Counted from the first letter of the stretch, positions 1 through 8,503 are shown. The stretch is 38,578 bases of DNA from Thermoplasmata archaeon (GCA_020696345.1 JAEHCK010000031.1:1-38578); one strand, 5' to 3'. Notes: a model not told the origin generated them from the sequence alone. Numbers and translations: made by a program.

Positions 1-275
1 GTAAAAATTCTATTTTTTATTATATTCCCTATAAAAGAATTTTTAGCTCTAGATGATTTTTTAAAGGAAATCATTTTGCTCTGGAAAAACCTACGGCTTT
101 TCCACAGTTGGTTATTGAAAATTATTTGGTTATTGGTGCTAGGCTAATTTGCCACGGCAAATTAACTCGGGGTAAAAATTCTATCTTTTATTATATACCA
201 ATTAAAAGAATTTTTAACTCTAGATGATTTTCGAAGGAAATCATTTTGCTCTTGAAAACTCTTCGACTTTTCAAC
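1..275. repeat. Two tandem copies of a multi-hairpin intergenic element
   Basis: Two copies, about 171 bases apart, carry the same series of inverted repeats. In copy 1, TAAAAATTC (2-10) pairs with GAATTTTTA (37-45), ATGATTT (53-59) with AAATCAT (68-74), and TGGAAAA (82-88) with TTTTCCA (98-104); a fourth hairpin, AATTTGCC/GGCAAATT, lies at 146-163. Copy 2 repeats the first three at 173-216, 224-244 and 252-274. In the third hairpin a G-C pair of copy 1 is T-A in copy 2, a compensatory change. Relatives lie at 9712, 12805, 27182 and 30043. No coding potential is seen. The element lies downstream of the minus-strand ferritin gene, so it might also end transcription. Confidence 0.75.
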
Positions 276-319
276 AGCTTGGTTATTGGTTATTTAACCA
301 AGCAAAATAATATTGCCAA

Positions 320-844
320 TTAAGCGCTAGACAAATCAAACTCCGGCATATCGAACCAATATCCAAGCATGGTAACGCTATCTATCTCCGCTTGGACGAT
401 GACCTTGTGCCCCTCCTCGATCTCCACAAAACGGAGGAATAGTTCCTGGCCATGTTCGGGCAGCTCTTGAACCATTCTTTTGTAGAACTCACTGGTTTCT
501 TCTTCTACTTTTAGAGCTTTCTTCAAGATCTGAAGCTCGATTTCACTGAACTTTTTATCGCTGGGTGTTGTCTCCAACTTTTTTTTCAGTGTGGTTACCT
601 TATCTTCGATCATCCTTTTTGACGGGATCACGCTCTCAAGGATCTCCACGGTAATTTCACCCGTACTCTCCCATTCTTCTAACCTGTTTTGAAGATAATC
701 CAGGTGCCCTTGCTCCTCATTTACCAGCACCTGTAACACACGTTTACCAACTGGATCTTTAGCTTGGTCCATCGATTCAAAATAGACATCACGCACTTTT
801 GTTTCGTATTCAATGGCGGTCTTAATCGCCTCGTCTAGGTTCAT
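320..844 (-). CDS. Ferritin-like / rubrerythrin-family diiron protein
   Basis: This is a 174-residue four-helix ferritin-like protein. Two helix-pair repeats each supply carboxylate and histidine ligands: an early EYE segment followed by NEEQGH, then KVEEE followed by IEEGH, the Glu plus ExxH layout of rubrerythrin diiron sites. Such proteins reduce peroxide or handle iron in the cytoplasm. The start at 844 is chosen because GAGGT lies seven bases before that ATG; an upstream ATG at 862 would add six residues. There is no C-terminal rubredoxin domain; instead a separate rubredoxin ORF ends just upstream, at 868. The AhpF-like flavoprotein and a second ferritin-like gene follow on the same strand, suggesting a peroxide-defence group. 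The family is clear; the exact substrate is not. Confidence 0.85.
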   Translation of the reverse strand: MNLDEAIKTAIEYETKVRDVYFESMDQAKDPVGKRVLQVLVNEEQGHLDYLQNRLEEWESTGEITVEILESVIPSKRMIEDKVTTLKKKLETTPSDKKFSEIELQILKKALKVEEETSEFYKRMVQELPEHGQELFLRFVEIEEGHKVIVQAEIDSVTMLGYWFDMPEFDLSSA

Positions 845-867
845 GGTTTCAACCTCGGTCATTTCTC

Positions 868-975
868 TTATATCTTTACGAATTTCTCCCTTGGCGCCCC
901 GCATCTCGGGCATCTATCGGGTGGCTGCTCGCCTTCATATACATATCCGCATACTAAACATCGCCATTTTGTCAT
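868..975 (-). CDS. Small rubredoxin-like protein (35 aa)
   Basis: A short ORF reads [15 protein letters not shown] at its start and [10 protein letters not shown] further on, giving the two knuckles CxxC and CPxC that bind one iron in rubredoxin and rubrerythrin C-terminal domains. A GGTGA Shine-Dalgarno stretch precedes the ATG. Its stop lies five bases before one possible start of the ferritin-like gene and inside the longer ATG-open frame of that gene, so translation is probably coupled. It is likely to pass electrons to the neighbouring diiron protein, as the fused rubredoxin domain does in classical rubrerythrin. At 35 residues it is shorter than stand-alone rubredoxins (about 52). It may instead be the split-off N-terminal domain of a fusion; I see no frameshift that would be needed. 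Confidence 0.8.
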   Translation of the reverse strand: MTKWRCLVCGYVYEGEQPPDRCPRCGAPREKFVKI

Positions 976-1017
976 TTTATCACCATCTATACCCATATTA
1001 TCAATTCTACTATTTTA

Positions 1018-2769
1018 TTATTTCAACCAATATGGATTTGCAATATCGCTGAAAGCCGATAATGCCGCGGTTGCACCTTCAGAAACCGCAGTTACGATCT
1101 GGCGTACACCACCAGTAACATCACCGGCCGCGTAAATTCGCGGTATATTTGTGCGGCATCCACGGTCCACGTTTATGAACCTACCATCACCCAAAGTTAT
1201 ACCGATCTCGCCAGCCAGTTTGGAATTTGGATCCTCACCTATCGCAATAAAGACGCCTTCGGTCTTTAGATGTTTTATTTTCTTGGTCTTAACATCACGC
1301 ACACGAACGCCAGTAATTAACTTATCCTTACCGAATATCTCTTCAACGACCGTGTTCCATATAACCGGGATCTTTTCACGCTCTATCGAATCCTGCAGAT
1401 ATTTCTGAGCTCTGAGCTTGTCACGCCTATGAATAATGGTAACATCCGCCCCAAGATTATTGAGGTACAATGCATCTGTCATTGCTGAATTGCCGCCGCC
1501 AACCAAAACCACATTTTTCCCCTTGAAAAAATAACCGTCACAGGTTGCGCAGTAGCTAACACCGCGGCCGCTGTATTTCTCCTCACCAGGCACATTCAGT
1601 TTTTTATATCCCGCACCAGTGGCGATGATCAATGCCAAACCACGGTATGTTCTGCGGTTGGTATATGCTTCGATCTTCTTACCGACCTTTATCTCGATCA
1701 CATCCTCATCCTCATGGATCTGCACATAATTCCTGGCCTGGGTAGCAATTAGGTCCATTAATTTTTTTCCGGCGATATTTGTAAACCCCGGATAATTTTC
1801 CACAACCGGTGTAAGTGCAACAAGCCCGCCGATGATACTCTTTTCCAAAACAATAGACTTTAGCCCGCTTCGTTGGGCGTATATTCCTGCCGTTAAACCC
1901 GCAGGACCGCCACCTAAAATTATCAGATCAACTTCTGCTACCTTATCATCAGGTATTTGGTCTTCAACTCTTCTTCGCACATCCCGATCAGGTTCTTCAA
2001 ACCCCTCTATATCTAGATCCTCGGCTGGTTGTGTGGGTTCAAGTTCCAAGTGTTCCATGGTGACCAATTCACGTATAAATATTTCTTCAGGTTGTAATCC
2101 ACGGCTCAGGGTTGTGTGGTTAACAACAGTATGTGGAACTCCACCAACATCATACACCTTTGCCAGATCCATATTCTCCGTTGATTCCACACACTCGGCC
2201 CTGATCAGATCGGGCCGCTCCACGGCCGCTCGAAATGCGTTAATTACCTGGCCGGGACAATAAGGGCAATCAGGCGAGACAAATACCATAACATCTCTCT
2301 TTTCATCTAAGGCGGCAAGAGCCTTTTTGGATCTTTTCGAAAGCCCACTCTCGGAGCTCGATACCATTAGAATAGTTTCTATGAACGAACGCCCCTCCTC
2401 ACCGATAGGTGCCCCTGTGAACCTGATGTTATATTTTTCAGGTTCGAAAAGTATGGTGGGTGAATATTCAACATCATATCTTTTCGAACTCTCATCACCG
2501 ATGGAATGGACTTTTGTTCTTATCTTATTGGAAAGTCTACTTAGGTCAAGACAGAATTGTACGCTCACAGTATTATACGGGTCGTTCTCTCCTTTCCTGG
2601 TAAACACATCCAACTGGACCTGGTCTTTCAAGTCTTTAAAGCGTTCTTTCAATGCATTTCTGCTATCGAGTGAGATGAACCAGGCATTCTTTTCCGATCT
2701 CTTCTTGGCCCTTGTGCTTTTTTTTGCAATTTTTTTGCCACTATTTTTTTTCGGTTTATCAAGTACCAT
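1018..2769 (-). CDS. AhpF-like NAD(P)H:disulfide oxidoreductase (thioredoxin reductase fused to tandem glutaredoxin-like fold)
   Basis: This 583-residue flavoprotein starts with a Lys/Arg-rich stretch (1-28). A double thioredoxin fold follows (about 30-240); its first half has no CxxC, and its second carries CPYC at 168-171 with the cis-proline GGVPHT. After an acidic linker comes a complete thioredoxin-reductase module: FAD-binding GGGPAG (286-291), redox-active CATC (407-410), NAD(P)-binding GGGNSA (424-429) and AAGDVTGG (547-554). Losing the first CxxC while keeping the second is the AhpF layout, so it probably feeds electrons from NAD(P)H to a peroxiredoxin or to its own glutaredoxin-like domain. 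No peroxiredoxin gene is in the window. Flanking ferritin-like genes on the same strand point to an oxidative-stress role. The basic N-terminal tail is unusual for the family. Confidence 0.9.
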   Translation of the reverse strand: MVLDKPKKNSGKKIAKKSTRAKKRSEKNAWFISLDSRNALKERFKDLKDQVQLDVFTRKGENDPYNTVSVQFCLDLSRLSNKIRTKVHSIGDESSKRYDVEYSPTILFEPEKYNIRFTGAPIGEEGRSFIETILMVSSSESGLSKRSKKALAALDEKRDVMVFVSPDCPYCPGQVINAFRAAVERPDLIRAECVESTENMDLAKVYDVGGVPHTVVNHTTLSRGLQPEEIFIRELVTMEHLELEPTQPAEDLDIEGFEEPDRDVRRRVEDQIPDDKVAEVDLIILGGGPAGLTAGIYAQRSGLKSIVLEKSIIGGLVALTPVVENYPGFTNIAGKKLMDLIATQARNYVQIHEDEDVIEIKVGKKIEAYTNRRTYRGLALIIATGAGYKKLNVPGEEKYSGRGVSYCATCDGYFFKGKNVVLVGGGNSAMTDALYLNNLGADVTIIHRRDKLRAQKYLQDSIEREKIPVIWNTVVEEIFGKDKLITGVRVRDVKTKKIKHLKTEGVFIAIGEDPNSKLAGEIGITLGDGRFINVDRGCRTNIPRIYAAGDVTGGVRQIVTAVSEGATAALSAFSDIANPYWLK

Positions 2770-2807
2770 ATTGATTACTCAGTGTGTTTGTTTTAGTATT
2801 TGAATAA

Positions 2808-3299
2808 TTAATTGTCAGTGAGTATCTCTTCATCATACTTTTCTTCAAGCATTCGTAAGTGTTCGACCTCCCATTTGTACAGGCTGTCGAAAATATTTTT
2901 CAGGTTCTTATTGGTAATAATTGTTCTTAAATAGCCGAACAGTTCACACGCCGACTCTTCACGCTTCATAGCCACGATCAATGCGTCCTGGTAACCCATG
3001 CTGGGTTTGACATTTTGAGGTGCCAGGTATTTACTCAAACCATAATCTTTTGATTTCTCCGGTCCATTGGTCAATGATTCGATCTTCTTGGCACCGCCTT
3101 CAAGCTTCTTCAATTCGGTGATAAGAAGGCTCTTGTGTTTTACCTCTTCTTTTGCCAGATCATTAAATAAAACTTTTAACGGTTTGAACAGGACTGTCTT
3201 CTCTGCATTTTTATAGAATGCATAGGAATCGCTTTCCTTATTTATTGCGATGGTCAGGGCATTAATATTTTCTTTCTCACTCTTATCAACTTTTGCCAT
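2808..3299 (-). CDS. Ferritin-like protein (rubrerythrin superfamily)
   Basis: This is a 163-residue helical protein. Two helix pairs carry ferritin-type ligands: NKESDSYAFY with AKEEVKH, and KREESACELF with YKWEVEH. The start ATG at 3299 has a strong GGAGG site just upstream; the open frame extends further but without a ribosome site. It shares its layout with the ferritin-like protein at 320-844 but is clearly diverged from it. A storage or peroxidase role is likely; the metal and substrate cannot be told. It is the first gene of the minus-strand redox group and is divergent from the CBS-TPR gene at 3513. Confidence 0.8.
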   Translation of the reverse strand: MAKVDKSEKENINALTIAINKESDSYAFYKNAEKTVLFKPLKVLFNDLAKEEVKHKSLLITELKKLEGGAKKIESLTNGPEKSKDYGLSKYLAPQNVKPSMGYQDALIVAMKREESACELFGYLRTIITNKNLKNIFDSLYKWEVEHLRMLEEKYDEEILTDN

Positions 3300-3512
3300 T
3301 ATATCTCCTCCTATTTTACCTAAAATTTGCCTATGATTTAAATTTAACGCTTTTCGATTAGTGTAATATTGAAAATAGAATATCGATACAACCATATTTA
3401 TCATTATCGATTTGATCTTAGTAATTATTTTCAGTTAGTTTAATATATCATAATTAGAATTCTCTCTGTTGATAAAAATCATACAAATATATCCTATTCT
3501 GGAGGATTTAAT
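3300..3512. promoter_or_regulatory. Divergent intergenic region with AT-rich promoter candidates
   Basis: The 213 bases between the divergent ferritin-like and CBS-TPR genes are very AT-rich. A TTTAAATTTAA stretch near 3338-3348 is a plausible TATA element for the minus gene, and TTTAATATATC near 3439-3449 for the plus gene. No convincing operator palindrome is seen. Start sites are not determined. Confidence 0.4.
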
Positions 3513-4604
3513 TTGGATAAAAAGACCATGATAAGGCAAATGGAGATTTCAGACGAATTTTTCCTGTCAACACAAGATGAAAAAGGTCATGAGGTAACAC
3601 GCAAGTTGCAGAAACTTGGCGATGGTGGAGTTGTCTTCGTCACTGTTGGAGATGACAGGGTCATCGGTTTCATAACAAAAGATGAGATCATGAGTTCCGT
3701 GGTACAAATGAACAATCCATCGGAAATGATCGCAAAAAATATCATGAATCTTGACTTTGTAGAAGTTTCAGGGGATGAGACCTTAGGGGACTTTCTACCC
3801 AAGATCTCCAAAGGATATCCAAATGCGGTTGTGGTGATCGATCCTGATCGCAGGTGCCTGGGTTATTTTTCCAGGAAGGATCTTAATGAAGCGATGGCTG
3901 GGTTGGGATATTATGACAAATCACGTAAGCCGGAAACATCGAGTGATTGGCTCACTCGAGGCATCGCCATGTCTAATCAGGGTCAAGTCGACGATGCGAT
4001 GAAGTGTTACGAGAAATCGGTTGCGTTGCATGCCAATGAAGAACGCGCATGGTCTAATTTAGCCAAAAACTTAGAGGATTCAAACAAGGATAAAGATGCG
4101 ATCAAGTGTTATAGTAAAGTGGTTACAATTAATTCTGAAAATAAGACTGCATTAATAAAGCGCGGTAACCTTTATGCAAAACAGGCTTCTGAGAATCTAG
4201 CTATTCGAAGTTACAATCTAGTGTTATCTATGGACCCTAATAATGTGGATGCATTGATCAACCTGGGTCTTGAACATTCCAAAAAGGGGAACCTATTAAA
4301 ATCAATAGAATTTTACAATAAAGCCGAGGCTATTGACGGTGAGACCTCTTCATTATGGAACAAAAAAGGTAATGCATATAATAGAGCCAAATATCATGAA
4401 GACGCGCTGAAATGTTACAACCGTGCAATTGAAATGGACAAAGAATACGAAGAGGCATTGTTCAATAAATCTACAATACTGGTTAAGCTTAAAAAAGAAG
4501 AAGAATCTATAGAATGTTTACAAGAGATATTAAAGATAAATCCCAATAACACAAGTGCCTGTGAAGCTCTTGCCAACCTAAAGAAACCGGGTCGCTCAAC
4601 TTAA
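3513..4604 (+). CDS. CBS-domain and TPR-repeat protein
   Basis: This is a 363-residue cytoplasmic protein. Residues about 1-135 form a CBS-domain pair (DDRVIGFITKDEIM, then RRCLGYFSRKDL), which in other proteins senses adenine nucleotides or similar ligands. Residues about 145-355 hold six tetratricopeptide repeats (for example DAMKCYEKSVALH, DALKCYNRAIEMD, ESIECLQEILKINPNN), a protein-binding scaffold. The start is TTG with GGAGG seven bases upstream; no better ATG is nearby. CBS followed by TPR suggests a ligand-responsive adaptor, but no partner can be named. The crotonase-like gene follows after 25 bases, so they may be co-transcribed. Confidence 0.85.
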   Translation: MDKKTMIRQMEISDEFFLSTQDEKGHEVTRKLQKLGDGGVVFVTVGDDRVIGFITKDEIMSSVVQMNNPSEMIAKNIMNLDFVEVSGDETLGDFLPKISKGYPNAVVVIDPDRRCLGYFSRKDLNEAMAGLGYYDKSRKPETSSDWLTRGIAMSNQGQVDDAMKCYEKSVALHANEERAWSNLAKNLEDSNKDKDAIKCYSKVVTINSENKTALIKRGNLYAKQASENLAIRSYNLVLSMDPNNVDALINLGLEHSKKGNLLKSIEFYNKAEAIDGETSSLWNKKGNAYNRAKYHEDALKCYNRAIEMDKEYEEALFNKSTILVKLKKEEESIECLQEILKINPNNTSACEALANLKKPGRST

Positions 4605-4629
4605 TATAACTCTTTGAGGAGAGAATAAA

Positions 4630-5388
4630 ATGGCCCTAGTTGACCTAAAAATGACAGGTGATATCTCAGTGATCACCCTGACCGGCGGTGTGACCAACCC
4701 CATCAATACTCAGACATGCACCGAATTTCTTAGCAAATTAGATATTATTTGTAATTCGGAAAATAATATAAAAGGCTTGAAACTAACGAGTGCAAGCACC
4801 AAATTCTTTTCCATCGGTTTTGATCTACCGCGATTACTGGAGTGTGACGAGGACGGTATAGGCGAGTTTTATGAAGTATTTAATGATGTATGTATAAAAC
4901 TTTATTCTTTGCCTTTCCACAGTGTATGCGCGATCACCGGCCATTATGTAGCCGGTGGAAGTATTATCGCTGCAAGCACAGATCATCGATTTTTAGCAGA
5001 AGGCAAAGCAAAGGCCGGGATCACCGCGGTAAAACTTGGCATTCATGTTCCACTTCCAGCGCAACTTATTATCAGAGCACGATTGAGATGTGAATTTGCA
5101 GATGAAATGCTGCGCACGGGCGATTTTTATGATGTACCCTGGGCACAGGATGCGGGATTCATAGATGACATAAGACCGCAGGAGGATCTGCAAGAGTACT
5201 CAGATAACTTTTTAACTGAAATTATTTCGAAACCTGATGAGAAATTTGTTCAAGCCAAGATGACACAGGAAAAACTCCTTAAAAAAGAATATCTTGAGAA
5301 TAAAACCAAAGACAAAAAAGGATTCATTACCTCATGGTTTCAGCCGGAAGTACAAGCCGCCATGAAGGAAGCAACGAAAAAGTTTTAA
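4630..5388 (+). CDS. Enoyl-CoA hydratase/isomerase (crotonase) superfamily protein
   Basis: A 252-residue crotonase-fold protein. The oxyanion-hole regions are visible: FFSIGFDL near residue 59 and GHYVAGGSIIA near residue 105. However, the segment that holds the first catalytic glutamate of classical enoyl-CoA hydratases (PEI-x-x-G) reads ITAVKLG here, and the GAGGT loop that follows is replaced by HVPLPAQ, so hydratase activity is doubtful. An isomerase, hydrolase or other acyl-CoA role is possible. GAGGAGAG lies just upstream of the ATG. It sits between the CBS-TPR and QueG-like genes on the same strand with short gaps. Confidence 0.8.
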   Translation: MALVDLKMTGDISVITLTGGVTNPINTQTCTEFLSKLDIICNSENNIKGLKLTSASTKFFSIGFDLPRLLECDEDGIGEFYEVFNDVCIKLYSLPFHSVCAITGHYVAGGSIIAASTDHRFLAEGKAKAGITAVKLGIHVPLPAQLIIRARLRCEFADEMLRTGDFYDVPWAQDAGFIDDIRPQEDLQEYSDNFLTEIISKPDEKFVQAKMTQEKLLKKEYLENKTKDKKGFITSWFQPEVQAAMKEATKKF

Positions 5389-5413
5389 AATTTTAACTTT
5401 TCCTGACAGGGAG

Positions 5414-6283
5414 ATGTGGGTATTGAAAACCGAAAAAAGGCCAAAGTACGATAACATATTCGAATATTTGGACGAGCATTATGTTTTCAAAGCGCCCGAG
5501 ACCGAGCTTACCACTTTTTATAAAAAAGATATTGCCGAGAACCAATACAAAAACCTGACTGGCCCCGTGAAACCTGACAGGAGAGCCTTTAAGTGCCCTG
5601 ATGACGCGGCTGCTCTGGTAATTGAGTTTGCAAAGGCTGCTGGTGCGGATCTTGTAGGGTTTAGTGCGGTTTTAAAGCATTTTGTATTTGAAGGCATAGA
5701 AATTCAAAATAATTATGCTGTAGTATTGGGTTTTGAGATGGACTATGATCTAATTGCCACTGCACCGGAGCTGCCGTCTGGTATTGAGGTATTGCGCGCG
5801 TACTGGCGTCTGGGGTCGATCACTGTCAAGGTTGCCGAGTTCATCCGGGATCTGGGGTATTCGGCCCGGGCACACCATCCACGCGGTTTCAGTGGTACGC
5901 CGCCCACCATTCTTCACAGTGTGTCTGCACTTGAAGCCGGTCTTGGTGAGTTTGGCCGTCACGGGCTGCTTATCACACCCGAGTTCGGCCCGCGAGTACG
6001 CCTGGCCACGATAACCACCGACCTGGAACTGCCGGCCGGGGAACGTAAAAGCTTTGGTGTGGAAGAGTATTGTAGAACTTGTTCGATCTGCCGCGACGCA
6101 TGTGAGGGTGATGCAATACCGGACGAAAAAGCGGAAGTGCGCGGATTTCTGAAATATACCATCGACCCGTACAAGTGCCTGCCGTATTTTGCAAAATACG
6201 ATGGGTGCAACTTGTGTGTAGCTAGGTGTCCGTTCAATAAAAGAGCCGTTGAGTTGAGCAAGTTTATTGATAAGCTGAAATAA
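5414..6283 (+). CDS. QueG / reductive-dehalogenase-like protein with two [4Fe-4S] clusters
   Basis: This 289-residue protein ends in a double-cluster ferredoxin-like domain: CRTCSICRDAC (near 217-227), then a Cys (near 255), and CNLCVARCP (near 265-273). The pattern and the preceding region (SALEAGLGEFGRHGLLITPEFGPRVRL) match the epoxyqueuosine reductase (QueG) and reductive-dehalogenase group, which use cobalamin with two Fe-S clusters. The middle (GADLVGFSAV) also fits this family. Many archaeal members are of unknown substrate and are not QueG, so I do not assign one. ATG at 5414 overlaps its own GGGAG site; TTG at 5423 is an alternative start with better spacing. Gene order suggests co-transcription with the crotonase-like gene. 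Confidence 0.8.
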   Translation: MWVLKTEKRPKYDNIFEYLDEHYVFKAPETELTTFYKKDIAENQYKNLTGPVKPDRRAFKCPDDAAALVIEFAKAAGADLVGFSAVLKHFVFEGIEIQNNYAVVLGFEMDYDLIATAPELPSGIEVLRAYWRLGSITVKVAEFIRDLGYSARAHHPRGFSGTPPTILHSVSALEAGLGEFGRHGLLITPEFGPRVRLATITTDLELPAGERKSFGVEEYCRTCSICRDACEGDAIPDEKAEVRGFLKYTIDPYKCLPYFAKYDGCNLCVARCPFNKRAVELSKFIDKLK

Positions 6284-6287
6284 AACA

Positions 6288-6338
6288 GTCAAGGGTCGAG
6301 AGTCTTTAGGGTCGAGAGTCTTTAGAGTCGAGAGTCTG
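6288..6338. repeat. GAGTC-rich tandem repeat, 16-bp period
   Basis: About three units of GGGTCGAGAGTCTTTA follow one another. The same GAGTC/GACTC vocabulary recurs at 8406-8454, 18228-18274, 25677-25732 and 38261-38300, always between genes and often next to other repeats. The gap from 6284 to 6454 otherwise holds nothing recognisable. Confidence 0.8.
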
Positions 6339-6454
6339 AGACCGGAAACGCCCCCCTTAACCACCAAACGAAAACGCATTTGCGCATTTTACAATTCTTA
6401 CATTATTATACAATCCAGTCTCCAGTCGTTAACTGTACGATCTCAATTTGATAT

Positions 6455-8080
6455 TTATGATCCTTCTCGGGTGAGCAAGACTATATCAATTGTATAATCA
6501 AATTGATTGCCACTATCTTCGGTCTGAGCTAAACCTGGCAACCCTGATATCTTCTCCTGGTCGCCTGCTTCAACCATGGTTATTTCGACAAATACAATAT
6601 AATCCTCTTCATCCATGGCTAATGCATCAGAGATGTCCTCGATCTCAAAAGTGATTTCGGCTGACACACTCCCGGAACTGCCATGTGCATTCGGTGCATC
6701 ACTGATCGGTGTAGAATTACCTAATCCGGATATCATTACAGAAAAAGTATCTGGTTGGTTTTCATATCTGAAATCTATATCAGCATCGTCTGTCCAAGTG
6801 ACCGTTACTGAAACTTCTTTAATATATTTATCTAGCTCAGAGGAAATCATAATGATTTCTGATAGACCCTCTTCAAGATAACCTGAACCACTCAGAGCCT
6901 CCGTAGATTCAACCAGATCTTCCAGGTCAACAGTGCCACCACCCGCACCTGCGTCTTGCGCACCGCTGCCAACGGGCCAGGGTTTGCCAATGCCAGCCGC
7001 AACTGCCATTATCATACCACTAACAATTACTATAAAGACTACAAAAACCGTGGTGGTTGCCTTGATGGATCTTTTTCCAAAATCATGGTCGTGGATATAG
7101 CTTTGAATTGATAGGAATAGACCGCCAAAGGCCGGCTCGCCTTTCCTATGCGGCTGCCAGTAATATTTATGTATCAAATAAAAAATAATGATCATTATGA
7201 CGTTTGCACAAAGCGAAGTTGCAATCCCCACGAACATGGCTGTGGTATCGTCCATACCACCACTTGACGCACTGCTGAAATAGAACACCGATAACTGCCA
7301 GTTACCCATGCCGTGCATGATTATGACCGCAAAGATGCTTCTTGACCACATGTAGAGTGCTCCAAGAACGAACCCAGCCGTGATCCAGCTGAAAAGTGCG
7401 TCTATGAACTGTGTTGGTGTTAATTGATAGACAAAGATCGCAATCGGGATGTGGCTGCACCCGAACAGCACCGATGAGAATGTCAATGCCTGCCAGTTTG
7501 CCATCACCCTGGCAGCCTGGTCGTGGGCAAAACTACGAAATTCAAGCTCTTCAACAGGGCCGACTATGAAATACATGACAAAGGTCATTAAAATGAACAG
7601 GTCTGCAGATTCCAACAAATTCCAGAAAGTGAGTGTTCCCGGTACTGTGCCGCCGGCCAAACCTGCAAAACCATCATAGAAAAATTCCTCCAACAGGCGC
7701 CAGATCATGGCACCCACAAAACCTACTATTATTCCGCTAAGAAGAAGTTTGGTAGTGAACACGAACGGATGGCCGCGCTCTTTTCTGATAAATTTCCAGA
7801 ATAGCAATATTGGGAGAAGGTGAATGGTTGGTGCGGCAATTATATGAAATAAGTAGAACTGGTGAGTACCAAATGATTCAAAAAGTTCGGCAGTGGAATA
7901 TCTGTAAATTGCCCAAATGCCGATCTCAAGTATGATTATTCCCATGACCATCAGTGCATATTTCCATTTCTCGGGCAGTGTTTGCTCGCCTTTTGCCGGG
8001 ACACCGTACCATTTGTCGTCGGTCTCGTGTTCAGTTCCGACTTCGGTTGAGTTTGATCGGGAAGTCTCATCAGATTCCAA
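6455..8080 (-). CDS. CPBP-family intramembrane metalloprotease with extra C-terminal domain
   Basis: A 541-residue membrane protein. After a polar N-terminus, about eight transmembrane segments contain the three CPBP (CAAX protease and bacteriocin-processing) motifs: EELEFR, then FGCSH, then HGMGN, which supply the Glu and His residues of the metal site. A further segment near residue 345 (TTVFVVFIVIVSGMIM) leads into a roughly 160-residue domain rich in Asp, Ser and Thr that is predicted to lie outside the membrane and resembles a beta-sandwich; I do not recognise it. The start is TTG, supported by AGGAGG eight bases upstream. The substrate is unknown; relatives cleave prenylated proteins or peptides. 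The C-terminal extension is the unusual part. Confidence 0.85.
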   Translation of the reverse strand: MESDETSRSNSTEVGTEHETDDKWYGVPAKGEQTLPEKWKYALMVMGIIILEIGIWAIYRYSTAELFESFGTHQFYLFHIIAAPTIHLLPILLFWKFIRKERGHPFVFTTKLLLSGIIVGFVGAMIWRLLEEFFYDGFAGLAGGTVPGTLTFWNLLESADLFILMTFVMYFIVGPVEELEFRSFAHDQAARVMANWQALTFSSVLFGCSHIPIAIFVYQLTPTQFIDALFSWITAGFVLGALYMWSRSIFAVIIMHGMGNWQLSVFYFSSASSGGMDDTTAMFVGIATSLCANVIMIIIFYLIHKYYWQPHRKGEPAFGGLFLSIQSYIHDHDFGKRSIKATTTVFVVFIVIVSGMIMAVAAGIGKPWPVGSGAQDAGAGGGTVDLEDLVESTEALSGSGYLEEGLSEIIMISSELDKYIKEVSVTVTWTDDADIDFRYENQPDTFSVMISGLGNSTPISDAPNAHGSSGSVSAEITFEIEDISDALAMDEEDYIVFVEITMVEAGDQEKISGLPGLAQTEDSGNQFDYTIDIVLLTREGS

Positions 8081-8230
8081 TACTACAGCCTCCTGTGCCG
8101 TTAACTATCGTCGTAGAATAAATATTCATCGGGTATAAGCTCATGTATAAATAATTTTTAGAGTAGATATTAAGAATTAATTAAGAACTTTAGCTGGATT
8201 TAAGTTGAGAGAGAGTCAGGGGTTGGAAAT

Positions 8231-8395
8231 AGTTGCTAGATGCTAGATGCTAGTTACTAGTTGCCAGTTGCCAGTTGCCAGTTGCCAGTTGCCAGTTGCC
8301 AGTTGCCAGTTGCCAGTTGCCAGTTGCCAGTTGCCAGTTGCTAGTTGCTAGTTGCTAGTTGCCAGTTGCCAGTTGCCAGTTGCCGGTTTTCAATG
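8231..8395. repeat. Heptamer tandem array (CCAGTTG / CTAGTTG)
   Basis: About 23 units of a 7-bp repeat: the middle is a homogeneous run of CCAGTTG, and both ends carry CTAGTTG variants. The same heptamer occurs at 18038-18112. It lies in the divergent gap between the CPBP protease and threonine synthase genes. ORFs read through it encode low-complexity sequence and are not real. Confidence 0.95.
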
Positions 8396-8405
8396 TTTTT
8401 GATTT

Positions 8406-8454
8406 AAACTCTTGACTCCATGGACTCTTGACTCTTGACTCTCGACTCTTTAAA
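8406..8454. repeat. GACTCTT-type repeat block
   Basis: Several 7-bp units of GACTCTT or GACTCTC follow the heptamer array after about 10 bases. The same pairing of heptamer array and GACTC block recurs near 18038-18274, so the two travel together. Confidence 0.8.
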
Positions 8455-8468
8455 ACATTACCCAACCT

Positions 8469-8480
8469 AAAATATTTATG
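8469..8480 (+). promoter_or_regulatory. TATA box for threonine synthase
   Basis: AAAATATTTATG is centred about 29 bases before the ATG at 8504, and no Shine-Dalgarno site is seen, which fits a leaderless archaeal transcript. Inference from spacing only. Confidence 0.5.
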
Positions 8481-8503
8481 AGGCCAACTATATTCCATTG
8501 TCC

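Noticed and set aside
813-1052. Plus-strand ORF opposite the rubredoxin gene
   Set aside because: It is the antisense shadow of the ferritin-like and rubredoxin frames.
5750-6379. Minus-strand ORF of 209 residues opposite the QueG-like gene
   Set aside because: It is antisense to a gene with two clear Fe-S motifs and has no domain of its own.
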